Assembly: GCF_030433645.1 (NCBI RefSeq)
Contig: NZ_JAROCG010000001.1
Span: 1,488,001 to 1,552,000, forward strand
DNA from: Arthrobacter burdickii
GTDB lineage: Bacteria; Actinomycetota; Actinomycetes; Actinomycetales; Micrococcaceae
DNA: 64,000 nucleotides
Reading direction: 5' to 3'
Part shown: in pieces, positions 1-7,152 of the stretch
How positions within the stretch are numbered: position 1 is the first letter of the stretch
Layout: each line of letters opens with the position of its first letter
Notes under the pieces: generated by a model
Seen by the model: the letters and a program-made list of their open reading frames with translations, nothing else
Database searches by the model: none
Told to the model about the DNA's origin: nothing
Position numbers and translations under genes: made by a program

Positions 1-854
1 TCACGGCCGACGTCGCCCTCGCCGCCGACGGCAACTCGACGCGGACCGCCGTCAGCCTCGGACTGCAGAAGCGCGACGACAGGCCCCTCGGCGTCGCCGT
101 CCGCACGTACTTCACGAGCCCCCGGACGAACGACGACTGGATGGAAGGGTGGCTGGAACTCCCGGACGCCACCGGGAAGCCGCTGCCGGGCTACGGCTGG
201 GTCTTCGGCGTCGGCGACGGCACGTCCAACGTGGGCCTCGGCATCCTCAACTCGTCCGCGGAGTTCGGCAAGCTCGACTACAAGCAGGTCCTGCGCGACT
301 GGACCGGGGGCATGCCGTCCGAATGGGGCTTCACGCCGGCCAACCAGGTAGGCGAGATCCGCGGTGCGGCCCTGCCCATGGGCTTCAACCGCACGCCGCA
401 CTACAGCCCCGGGTTGCTGCTCCTCGGCGACGCCGGCGGCATGGTGTCCCCGTTCAACGGCGAGGGCATCTCCTACGCGATGGAATCGGCACGCTACGCC
501 GCCGAGTTCATCGCGCGGGCCCAGGCAGTGGCGACGCCGCTCGGACGCGACCAGGTGATGTCCGGGTACGCGCCGTACGTGCGGGCGCAGTGGGGCAGCC
601 ACTTCACGCTCGGACGCGTCTTCGCGCAGCTGATCGGCAAGCCGGCGATCCTCTCGCTGGCGCTGCGCACCGGCATGCCGGTGCCCGTGCTGATGCGGTT
701 CGTGGTGCGGATGCTCGCCAACCTGACCGACGCCGGCGGCCGCGGGTTCGAGGACCGCGTCATCCACCTGCTCGAGTCGCTCGTGCCGCCCACCTCCAAC
801 CAGCCGTCCCTGACGGGCCACCTGCGTGCGCAAAGCGCCGCCCCACTTGGTTAG
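1..854 (+). CDS. Geranylgeranyl reductase family FAD oxidoreductase (C-terminal part; starts before window)
   Basis: The reading frame is open from base 3 and the true start lies upstream, so about 283 residues are visible. The motif GDAGGMVSPFNGEGI near base 430 is the second FAD-contacting segment (GDAAG type) of geranylgeranyl reductase-like group 2 flavoenzymes, and GYGWVFGVGDG is the typical preceding block. Known members saturate prenyl double bonds, for example in the side chain of menaquinone MK-9(H2). The polyprenyl synthase 9 nt downstream supports a quinone-tail role. The ATG at 141 is internal, because family-like sequence continues upstream of it. The exact substrate is inferred. 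Confidence 0.9.
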   Translation, partial: TADVALAADGNSTRTAVSLGLQKRDDRPLGVAVRTYFTSPRTNDDWMEGWLELPDATGKPLPGYGWVFGVGDGTSNVGLGILNSSAEFGKLDYKQVLRDWTGGMPSEWGFTPANQVGEIRGAALPMGFNRTPHYSPGLLLLGDAGGMVSPFNGEGISYAMESARYAAEFIARAQAVATPLGRDQVMSGYAPYVRAQWGSHFTLGRVFAQLIGKPAILSLALRTGMPVPVLMRFVVRMLANLTDAGGRGFEDRVIHLLESLVPPTSNQPSLTGHLRAQSAAPLG

Positions 855-863
855 TCTTAGACC

Positions 864-1958
864 GTGACACAATCCTTCAACTCCGGGTGGACCAGCGTGG
901 GTCCGAACAGCGCGCTGGACACGGCGGACATCCCGGACGACGCCGACGCCCTGCGTCTGCCTCCCGGCTTCGCCCTCATCGCCGAGGACCCGGATCTGGG
1001 GCCGTCCGTCTCGTCATGCCTCGCGGAGGTGGAGAAGCAGCTCCGCGGAGCCATCGCCCACTCGGATCCCCTGGCCGATGCCACGAGCCGCCACCTGGTC
1101 GAGGCCGGCGGCAAGCGCATCCGCCCCCTCCTGACGATCCTCGCTTCCCACCTCGGTAACCCGACCCACGCCAAGGTGGTCCAGGCGGCCGTCGTCGTCG
1201 AACTGACGCACCTCGCCACGCTGTACCACGACGACGTCATGGACTCCGCGCCGTACCGGCGGGGCGCACCCACCGCGCACGAGGTGTGGGGCAACTCCGT
1301 CGCCATCCTCACCGGCGACCTCATCTTCGCCCGGGCATCGATCCTCGTCTCCGAACTCGGCGGCGAAGCCCTCGGTATCCAGGCCCGCACCTTCGAGCGG
1401 CTGTGCCTGGGCCAGCTGCATGAGACCGTCGGCCCGCGGGACGGCCAGGACGACCTCGAGCACTACCTCTCCGTGATCGCGGACAAGACCGGTTCGCTCG
1501 TGGCGGCCTCGGGCCAGCTCGGAGCCCTGTTCGCGGACACCTCTCCCGAGGTGGTCGACGTCATGGTCTCCTACGGTGAGAAGGTCGGTGTGGCCTTCCA
1601 GCTCGCCGACGACGTCATCGACGTCACCGGCCTGAAGGTCACGTCGGGCAAGGCGCCCGGCACGGACCTGCGCGAGGGCGTCCCCACCCTGCCGGTCATC
1701 CTGCTGCGCCGCGCCGCGGCTGCGGGGGATGCATCCGCGGCCGACGTCATCGCCCTCGTCGACAGTGACCTCTCCTCGGACGAGGCGCTCGCGGGCGCCG
1801 TCGAAGCCGTGCGCTCCCACCCCCAGACGCAGGAGGCCTGGGCCGTGGCTCAGCAGTGGGCCGACGACGCCGTGGCCGCCCTCGAGCCGCTGCCGGACAG
1901 CACGGTCAAACAGGCGCTGGCGAGCTTCGCGCAGGCCGTCGTCAGCAGGGACGTCTAG
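864..1958 (+). CDS. Polyprenyl diphosphate synthase (trans-isoprenyl)
   Basis: 364 aa, near the usual 330-360. It condenses isopentenyl diphosphate onto allylic diphosphates to make the long prenyl chain of menaquinone. Both Asp-rich, Mg-binding motifs are present: DDVMD at residues 123-127 and DDVID at 249-253. The GGKRIRP block (82-88) binds IPP. GTG 864 is chosen because a TAGTCT -10 box sits 6 nt upstream with no Shine-Dalgarno, so the mRNA may be leaderless. The gene follows a geranylgeranyl reductase with a 9-nt gap, consistent with one quinone-tail unit. Chain length cannot be read from the sequence with confidence. Confidence 0.93.
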   Translation: MTQSFNSGWTSVGPNSALDTADIPDDADALRLPPGFALIAEDPDLGPSVSSCLAEVEKQLRGAIAHSDPLADATSRHLVEAGGKRIRPLLTILASHLGNPTHAKVVQAAVVVELTHLATLYHDDVMDSAPYRRGAPTAHEVWGNSVAILTGDLIFARASILVSELGGEALGIQARTFERLCLGQLHETVGPRDGQDDLEHYLSVIADKTGSLVAASGQLGALFADTSPEVVDVMVSYGEKVGVAFQLADDVIDVTGLKVTSGKAPGTDLREGVPTLPVILLRRAAAAGDASAADVIALVDSDLSSDEALAGAVEAVRSHPQTQEAWAVAQQWADDAVAALEPLPDSTVKQALASFAQAVVSRDV

Positions 1959-1973
1959 CTCTCCTGCGGTTGC

Positions 1974-2057
1974 CGCGCCGCGCCGTCGTTCCTGCGGCTT
2001 CGTACCGGCCAGTGTTTCGGCTGCCGTCGCGCCGCGCCGTCGTTCCTGCGGCTTCGT
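1974..2057. repeat. 30-bp direct repeat, two copies, period 54 bp
   Basis: Bases 1974-2003 and 2028-2057 are identical over 30 bp. The second copy ends inside the left outer arm of the palindromic element that starts at 2047, so the duplication copied part of that arm (TGCGGCTTCGT) to 1993-2003. It lies 16 nt after the stop of the polyprenyl synthase. Confidence 0.85.
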
Positions 2058-2147
2058 GCACGGCTTTCCCGGGGGAGTGTCCTTGATAATCGGCGTGTCC
2101 CGTGACGACACGCGTCCTCCACGATGAAACGCGTGCACGACGCCGCA
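2047..2147. repeat. Nested palindromic element, left copy (about 101 bp)
   Basis: Outer arms 2047-2062 and 2132-2147 are reverse complements at 15 of 16 positions and centre on GTGCAC. Inner arms GCGTGTC (2093-2099) and GACACGC (2107-2113) enclose a 7-nt loop. The inner hairpin begins 46 bp into the element, exactly as in the second copy at 3157-3256. The two copies share sequence between the arms and have the same orientation. Confidence 0.8.
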
Positions 2148-2317
2148 TCCTGGCGTGTCGCTGCACCCCCCTGTCGTCACTGGTAGTCATTTCCGCACGT
2201 AGCTGCACCCGCTGCGCGTCACGGGCGCCGACATGCGCCCGCCGCTGCGCCCCGCGGCCCGTCCACATAGCCGTGGGTTCAGCGCCGATCCCGGGCGCCA
2301 GCCTCTTGGCTTGGTCC

Positions 2318-3142
2318 ATGACGATCGAGCACATTCTCGCAGTATCGGGCGGTGTGGCTTCCACGGGTGCCCTGCTGCAGCGCGGGGTGGGGGAGCGGGC
2401 GATCGAGCGCTATATCGGCGACGGCAGGCTTCTCCGCGTTCGACGGGGAGTCCTGGCCCTTCCCGACGCGCCACCGGAGTTCATCCAGGCGGTCGATGCG
2501 GGAGCGCGGCTCACGTGTGTCTCCGCCGCGGTCCACTATGGGCTTTGGCTCGTCCGACCCGCGATCGATGTGCATGTCAGCCGGCCGACCCGCTCGGCCA
2601 CCGGCTGCATCAACCATCGCGTCGTCACCGTTCCTCCGCACCCTCGGCTGCCACTCGTCGGCCTGGCCGACGTGCTGGTGCACGTGCTGCAGTGCCGCCC
2701 TGCCGACGAGTCGGTCCCTATGGTCGAATGTGCTCTTCGACGCGGTGACACTGAGGCGGTGTTTCTCGAGTCTCGGCTGCCTGGAAAGCGCAACGGCAGG
2801 GCTCGCGCAGCGTTGGCGTCGGTCGACCTCACCGGCGAATCGCCGATCGAAGTCGTTACACGACTCCTCCTGCGCGGGGCCGGTCTCGGTGTTCGCTCCC
2901 AGGTCCGGATAGCGGGCGTGGGGCGGGTCGACTTCCTGGTCGAGGAATGCCTCGTCGTGGAGATAGACGGTGCCGCATTCCACTCCGACCGGCGGGCACT
3001 CCGGCTCGATCGCATGCGGAACAACATGACGGTCATCGGCGGCTACACCGTGCTTCGCTTCTGCTACGAGGACGTCATGTTCCAGCCGGAGGAGCTTCTC
3101 GCCATGGTCTTCAAGGCCCTTGGACGCCGACCGATCCGCTGA
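2318..3142 (+). CDS. DUF559 (Vsr-like, PD-(D/E)xK) endonuclease-domain protein
   Basis: 274 aa. Residues 1-60 look like the winged-helix of AbiEi-type antitoxins (repeated helices, then the RLLRVRRGVLAL wing). Residues 170-270 are a DUF559 domain with the nuclease signature GRVDFLV (Asp205), VVEIDG (Glu215, Asp217) and His222, plus an upstream Glu in GESPIE. Such proteins are multi-copy and of unproven function in actinobacteria, often automatically labelled AbiEi antitoxin; no partner toxin adjoins this one. The ATG at 2318 is used because family similarity begins there, though no clear ribosome site is seen. The gene is bracketed by two copies of a 100-bp nested palindrome, the right one starting 14 nt after the stop codon. 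Confidence 0.82.
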   Translation: MTIEHILAVSGGVASTGALLQRGVGERAIERYIGDGRLLRVRRGVLALPDAPPEFIQAVDAGARLTCVSAAVHYGLWLVRPAIDVHVSRPTRSATGCINHRVVTVPPHPRLPLVGLADVLVHVLQCRPADESVPMVECALRRGDTEAVFLESRLPGKRNGRARAALASVDLTGESPIEVVTRLLLRGAGLGVRSQVRIAGVGRVDFLVEECLVVEIDGAAFHSDRRALRLDRMRNNMTVIGGYTVLRFCYEDVMFQPEELLAMVFKALGRRPIR

Positions 3143-3156
3143 TATCGACGGCCAGA

Positions 3157-3256
3157 TGCGGCCTCGTGCACGCCTTTGACGGGCAATTGACTCTGATAAC
3201 CGGCGTGTCGTCGTAGGACACGCTCTTGTTGCCCAAAACCCGTGCACGAAGCCGCG
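3157..3256. repeat. Nested palindromic element, right copy (about 100 bp)
   Basis: Outer arms 3157-3172 and 3241-3256 are complementary at 14 of 16 positions. Inner arms GCGTGTC (3203-3209) and GACACGC (3217-3223) have a 7-nt loop. Geometry and orientation match the copy at 2047-2147. It lies between the DUF559 stop and the end of the convergent HIT gene, so it could also act as a terminator. Confidence 0.8.
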
Positions 3257-3328
3257 TTAGCGGGCCCCCGGCGGGACGGGAACCACGGCGAAGCCGGGGA
3301 ACGGCCGAACAGGGCAGTACAGGCGGGG

Positions 3329-3805
3329 CTACGCCGCCGGGAGGAAAGCCCTCAGCTCGTCGGCCTTCCGTGCCCTGATCGCCGGGTCGACGATTGGCCG
3401 CTTCGGCGTGAAGTAGAAGCCGTCGTCGTGCCAGCGCGGGAGCACGTGCTGGTGGTAGTGCCAGACGTGCTGGCTGCCCGCTGGCTCGTTGTGCTGCCGC
3501 GTGGAGACGCCGTCCGGGCTCCATGCCCGCTTGATGGCGATCGCGATGTCACGGGTGAGGGTCATGATGCGGGCAGCGACGTCGTCGGGCAGTTCATACA
3601 GCAGTTCGACGTGCGCGCGCGGGGTGATGAGGACGTGGCCGGGGTTCGGTTCGAAGCCGTGGGAGGCGATGAACGCCAGCACGAGGTCGTCCGAGTAGAT
3701 GACATCGCCGGGGCGGCACAGGTTCTTCGGGTTGCTGAAGTCGTCGCGCGCCAGGTCGCAGAACGGGCACTGGTAGCCCTCGGGGGCGTGGTGGGCGAAC
3801 TCCAT
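3329..3805 (-). CDS. HIT-family nucleotide hydrolase/transferase
   Basis: 158 aa. The histidine triad is HYHQHVL with His116, His118 and His120; His118 is the expected catalytic nucleophile. CPFC at 13-16 is the usual N-terminal zinc-binding pair. Family members hydrolyse nucleoside phosphoramidates or dinucleotides, or act as phosphorylases; the substrate here is unknown. Its ATG overlaps the stop codon of the upstream gene by one base (TGATG), which implies translational coupling with the SUKH-like protein. It is convergent with the DUF559 gene. Confidence 0.92.
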   Translation of the reverse strand: MEFAHHAPEGYQCPFCDLARDDFSNPKNLCRPGDVIYSDDLVLAFIASHGFEPNPGHVLITPRAHVELLYELPDDVAARIMTLTRDIAIAIKRAWSPDGVSTRQHNEPAGSQHVWHYHQHVLPRWHDDGFYFTPKRPIVDPAIRARKADELRAFLPAA

Positions 3806-4230
3806 CAGTCCTCGTCGTCCTCCTCGAAGACCCACTCGAACAGGTCGAGCACGTATTCGCTGAACGTGCCCTCCTCGCTCTGCCACTCGCCCCGCGCGTT
3901 GTTGCGCCGCCAGACGATGGGGTCCGGCACGTCCAGCTGGTCCGCCCGCATGCCCCACGTGAACTGCTCGTCCTCGTCCTCGAGGAACAGGAGGAAGCCG
4001 TCCTCGATCTCGAGTTCGTCGGGATCCCAGAAGAAGTGGTAGGCCTCCATGATGTCCTCGGTGGCTCCGACCGCACGGTAGAACTCCCGGAGCGCCAAGG
4101 GCAGTTCGAAGTCCTTGCCCTCGAGCATCTGGGCGAGCTCGTCGTCGGACAGGCCGTCCTCCTCGGCCCACTCGCCCTCGAAGTACTGGGGCACGAGGGC
4201 GCGGAATTTGTCGGCAAACAGCTCAGTCAC
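3805..4230 (-). CDS. SMI1/KNR4 (SUKH)-like protein
   Basis: 141 aa, acidic. Residues 43-120 show the SUKH pattern: LPLALREFYRAVGA, then FFWDPDEL, GFLLFLEDEDEQ, TWGM and DPIVW. SUKH proteins include immunity proteins of polymorphic toxin systems and stand-alone regulators; no toxin gene lies nearby, so an immunity role is not supported. GTG 4230 follows GGAG at about 6 nt. The gene is coupled to the HIT gene by a one-base stop/start overlap. Family call from motif pattern only. Confidence 0.65.
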   Translation of the reverse strand: MTELFADKFRALVPQYFEGEWAEEDGLSDDELAQMLEGKDFELPLALREFYRAVGATEDIMEAYHFFWDPDELEIEDGFLLFLEDEDEQFTWGMRADQLDVPDPIVWRRNNARGEWQSEEGTFSEYVLDLFEWVFEEDDED

Positions 4231-4291
4231 AAGTACTCCAGGAGTGGTGGTGGGGATGCTCCCATCCTAGCCGCCGCGCCCCGCGCCCGGG

Positions 4292-4927
4292 TCACCTTCG
4301 TGCGCTGGACGTCCTTGCTGCGAGCGGGGCGTGCCAGCCGTAGCGCCAGGCGAGGACACGCAGGGTGAACACGAGCGACGCCGCCACGCTGCCCGTGAAG
4401 AGCGTGAAGGTCCCCGTGAGGTACAGCGCGGTGACGACGACGGCGCCGAGCAGTGCGGGCAGGGCGTAGATGTCGCGCGGATCGAAGAGCTGCGGGATCT
4501 CGTTGGCGACGACGTCGCGCAGCAGGCCCCCGCCGACGGCGGTGGTCACGCCGAGCAGGACCGCGGACACGGGATTCAGGCCGACCTCGAGTGCCTTGAT
4601 CGTGCCGGTGATGCAGAACAGGGCGAGTCCGGCGGCATCGAAGATCACCAGGACCCGCTTGACGCGCTCGACGCCGGAGAAGACGAAGTAGACGAGGACG
4701 GTGGCGAGGAGCGGAGGCAGCAGGTAGGCGGGAGTGGTGAAGGCCGCTGGTGGAACGTCGATGATGAGGTCCCGGGCCACTCCGCCACCCAGTGATGCGA
4801 GCGATGCGAGGAGGAGCGAACCGACGATGTCGAAGCCCTTGCGTGCCGCCAGCAGGGAGCCGGAGACCGCGAAGAAGAAGACGCCGAGGAGGTCGGCGGC
4901 GAGGGCGATGTGTGAAGCGGTATCCAT
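4292..4927 (-). CDS. TRIC-type cation channel (UPF0126/YicG family)
   Basis: 211 aa integral membrane protein with about seven hydrophobic segments arranged as an internal duplication. Each half carries a GGG-x4-RD type motif (SLGGGVARDL and AVGGGLLRDV), the hallmark of prokaryotic TRIC channels, which form trimeric monovalent cation pores. Start ATG 4927 follows AAGGAAG. It stands alone, with a divergent hydrolase gene upstream. Confidence 0.92.
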   Translation of the reverse strand: MDTASHIALAADLLGVFFFAVSGSLLAARKGFDIVGSLLLASLASLGGGVARDLIIDVPPAAFTTPAYLLPPLLATVLVYFVFSGVERVKRVLVIFDAAGLALFCITGTIKALEVGLNPVSAVLLGVTTAVGGGLLRDVVANEIPQLFDPRDIYALPALLGAVVVTALYLTGTFTLFTGSVAASLVFTLRVLAWRYGWHAPLAARTSSARR

Positions 4928-5066
4928 GTCTTCCTTCGGCGGACCGGAACGGGTGCGGCGGGGCGCTGCGCCCGTTCGTCGACGGGCGGCACGTCGACGG
5001 GCGGCAGAAGGGCCCTGACCAGCATGACAGAGGCGGCGTCGGCTTCGGTTCCCCTAGGCTGGGCCC

Positions 5067-6035
5067 ATGACGCGCGGATACGCAGCAGGCACGGAGACGG
5101 TCGAACCGAGCGTGAAGGACGGCTCACGGCCGATGCGCCTCGCGTCCCTGCTCATCAGCCTCCTTCCCACCAAGAGGAACCTGACCGGTACCGACTGGGT
5201 GAACTCGAAGTACCCGGGCCGGACCTACCCGTCGATGGCCGCCATCCCCTGGACCTTCAGGCAGACTCACACCATCCAGGAGAAGCGGGTCGATGGTGTC
5301 CGCACGCTCACGGTCCGGCCGCTCCTCGGAGGCACGCGGTCGCACATCGTCTACACGCATGGCGGCATCTACATCAACGAATTGAGCCGACCGCACTGGT
5401 GGATCATCGCCGAGCTGACCAGGCGGACGGGTGCTGCCGTCACCGTGCCCCTGTATCGCCTGGCTCCGGAGAGCACCTACCGCGAGGCCTTTCCCTATCT
5501 GGTGAGCGTCTACCGTGAGGTGCTTCGCACCGCGGCGCCGGACGACGTGACGCTGATGGGTGATTCCGCCGGCGGGGCGCTCGCCATCGCCCAACCGTGG
5601 GCCTTCCGCGACGCCGGCCTGCCCGCGCCCGGCCGCATCGTCGCGTTCTCCCCGTGGCTCGACGTCACGGCCACCAATCCCTCCATCCCGAAGTACGACG
5701 CCGTCGACCCGATGCTCTCCGTGGGCGGCGGGGTGCAGGCCGGGCTGTGGTGGGCCGGGGGCGACGATCCGAGGACATCGCTGGTGAGCCCCGCATGCGC
5801 TCCCGATGATCTGCTGGCCACGGTGCCGGTCACGCGCATCTACCAGGGCACCCGCGACGTGTGTATGGCGGACGCGACCGTGTTCCGGGACAGGGCGGTC
5901 GCCGCCGGCGCCGACGTCACACTGAACGTCTATCCCGGCGCGTTCCACGTCTTCCCCGCGTTCCCGCGTCTGCCGGAGTCCAGGGAGGTCTATGCGGACA
6001 TCGCGGCGTTCCTGGGGCGGCCGCCACTGCCCTAG
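5067..6035 (+). CDS. Alpha/beta hydrolase fold-3 (HSL-like) esterase
   Basis: 322 aa. The oxyanion-hole motif HGG lies in THGGIYIN, the nucleophile elbow is GDSAGGA, the acid is in QGTRDV and the catalytic His is in GAFHVF, the order of hormone-sensitive-lipase-like esterases. Known members hydrolyse short acyl esters; the substrate here is unknown. ATG 5067 is about 7 nt after a TAGGCT -10-like box, suggesting leaderless translation; an in-frame ATG at 5133 is a less likely alternative. Confidence 0.88.
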   Translation: MTRGYAAGTETVEPSVKDGSRPMRLASLLISLLPTKRNLTGTDWVNSKYPGRTYPSMAAIPWTFRQTHTIQEKRVDGVRTLTVRPLLGGTRSHIVYTHGGIYINELSRPHWWIIAELTRRTGAAVTVPLYRLAPESTYREAFPYLVSVYREVLRTAAPDDVTLMGDSAGGALAIAQPWAFRDAGLPAPGRIVAFSPWLDVTATNPSIPKYDAVDPMLSVGGGVQAGLWWAGGDDPRTSLVSPACAPDDLLATVPVTRIYQGTRDVCMADATVFRDRAVAAGADVTLNVYPGAFHVFPAFPRLPESREVYADIAAFLGRPPLP

Positions 6036-6080
6036 CGGAGCGGACGCCGCGAGCGGCTCCGCGTCAGCGGACTGACGGGG

Positions 6081-6245
6081 GAACGACGCTCTCTGCAGGC
6101 GCTGTGCGGGAACGCACCGCCGTGCCCACCCGACGCGGCGGAACGACGCTCGCTGCAGGCGCCATGCGGGAATGCACCGGCGTGCCCACCCGACGGTGGA
6201 ACGACGCTCTCTGCAGGCGCCATGCGGGAACGCACCGGCGCCCAC
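6081..6245. repeat. Three-copy tandem repeat, about 58-60 bp
   Basis: Units begin with GAACGACGCT at 6081, 6141 and 6199. Each continues through a CTGCAGGCGC segment, GCGGGAA and CACCCGACG with a few substitutions; the last unit has a 4-base deletion. It fills the convergent gap between the hydrolase and RsbW-like genes. Unit spacing is continuous with no unique spacers, so it is not a CRISPR. Confidence 0.9.
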
Positions 6246-6265
6246 CTGACGCACGGCCCGAGGGG

Positions 6266-6724
6266 TCAGTTTCCTGCGCCGGAGTCCCGCGACAGGACCC
6301 ACACGTTGGTATCGCCCTGGCGCTCGACCGTGACCGTGGTGACGAGTGCCCGGATCATCGAGAGTCCGCGGCCGGATTCGTCGTAGTCCTCGAGCAGTTC
6401 GTCCGGGTCGGAGACCAGGGGTGGTCCGTCGAGGTCGGGCACCGGATCGAGCGCCGCGGCCCCGATCTCGCTGATGACCGCACGGAGGCGTCCTGGGGCG
6501 ACGGTGAGGTCGACTCCGAGGAGCAGGTCGCACCCGGCTTCGGGGACGCCGTGCTGCACCACGTTGCTCGCGGCCTCGATCACGGCCGTGGTGAAGGCCA
6601 TCTGGTCGAGTGCGGGCACGAAGGCCGCATCGAGCCACAGCTGGTCCAGGATGCCGTGCAGGTCCTCGATCGCCTGCTCGTCGGCCGGCTTCTCGAGGGT
6701 GCGCCGGGCCAGGATGTCAGTCAT
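6266..6724 (-). CDS. Anti-sigma-factor-type serine kinase (RsbW/SpoIIAB-like ATPase)
   Basis: 152 aa HATPase_c_2 domain. The N box is Glu50-x3-Asn54 in VIEAASNVVQH and the G2 region is DESGRGLSMIRAL. RsbW-type kinases bind a sigma factor and phosphorylate a STAS antagonist. Its ATG overlaps the 3' end of the STAS gene by 8 bp, so the two are coupled. No sigma factor gene lies in the window, so its client is unknown. Confidence 0.88.
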   Translation of the reverse strand: MTDILARRTLEKPADEQAIEDLHGILDQLWLDAAFVPALDQMAFTTAVIEAASNVVQHGVPEAGCDLLLGVDLTVAPGRLRAVISEIGAAALDPVPDLDGPPLVSDPDELLEDYDESGRGLSMIRALVTTVTVERQGDTNVWVLSRDSGAGN

Positions 6725-7049
6725 TGAGGAAGGCTTCCTCGGGTGTTGCGTGCGGTGTCAGGACGCGGTGCATGCTGGTCAGTTCGAGCACCATGTTCAC
6801 CTGCGGCTGCACGGCGGCGATGCGCAGGTCCCCGCCCGACTGCCGGGCGAGCTTGAGGCAGCCGATCAGCGCGCCGAGGCCGGAGGAATCCATGAAGCTG
6901 GTGTCCGCGAGGTTGACGACGATCCGCTTGCCGCCCCCGCTGACGACCTCGTCGATGACCTCGCGCAGCTTGGGCGCTGCGACCATGTTCAGGCGGCCGC
7001 TGGCCGACACCTCGGTGTAGCGTCCCTTGTCCTGCGTGGTGAATTCCAT
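6717..7049 (-). CDS. STAS-domain anti-sigma factor antagonist
   Basis: 110 aa, standard length. FMDSSGLGAL carries the phosphorylatable serine (second Ser of DSSG, residue 56). In partner switching the unphosphorylated form sequesters the kinase encoded by the overlapping downstream gene. ATG 7049 follows AGGAAG. The phosphatase gene that could reactivate it lies just upstream in the same orientation. Confidence 0.92.
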   Translation of the reverse strand: MEFTTQDKGRYTEVSASGRLNMVAAPKLREVIDEVVSGGGKRIVVNLADTSFMDSSGLGALIGCLKLARQSGGDLRIAAVQPQVNMVLELTSMHRVLTPHATPEEAFLND

Positions 7050-7078
7050 GTGTACTTCCTCTTCCGATCCCTGTCCGC

Positions 7079-7111
7079 GTTCCTGAAGTGTTCCTGAAGT
7101 GTTCCTGAAGT
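7079..7111. repeat. 11-bp tandem repeat, three copies
   Basis: GTTCCTGAAGT occurs three times head to tail (7079-7089, 7090-7100, 7101-7111), followed by a diverged fourth unit. It lies in the 103-bp gap between the phosphatase stop and the STAS start, and could alter spacing or leader structure of the STAS transcript. Confidence 0.9.
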
Positions 7112-7152
7112 ATTCCTGGGTGTTTCGGAGCGGCGCCGCTCCCCGGCGCCGG

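Larger units (their letters stand above)
1959..2317. other. Gene-free interval with repeats upstream of the DUF559 gene
   Basis: No coding sequence is supported in these 359 bases. The interval holds a 30-bp direct repeat (1974-2003 and 2028-2057), a 101-bp nested palindrome (2047-2147), and two diverged direct copies of a GCTGCACCC-type segment near 2159 and 2203. An ORF open from 2102 runs through it into the DUF559 gene, but its first 72 codons lack family similarity. Confidence 0.6.

Noticed and set aside
2318-3142. AbiE-type toxin-antitoxin system
   Set aside because: The N-terminal helix-turn-helix resembles AbiEi, but no AbiEii nucleotidyltransferase toxin is adjacent and the C-terminus is a nuclease domain.
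3805-4230. Polymorphic-toxin immunity locus based on the SUKH-like protein
   Set aside because: No toxin, secretion or other immunity genes are nearby, and the gene is coupled to a housekeeping HIT protein.
6081-6245. CRISPR array
   Set aside because: The units are contiguous and similar over their whole length; there are no unique spacers and no cas genes.
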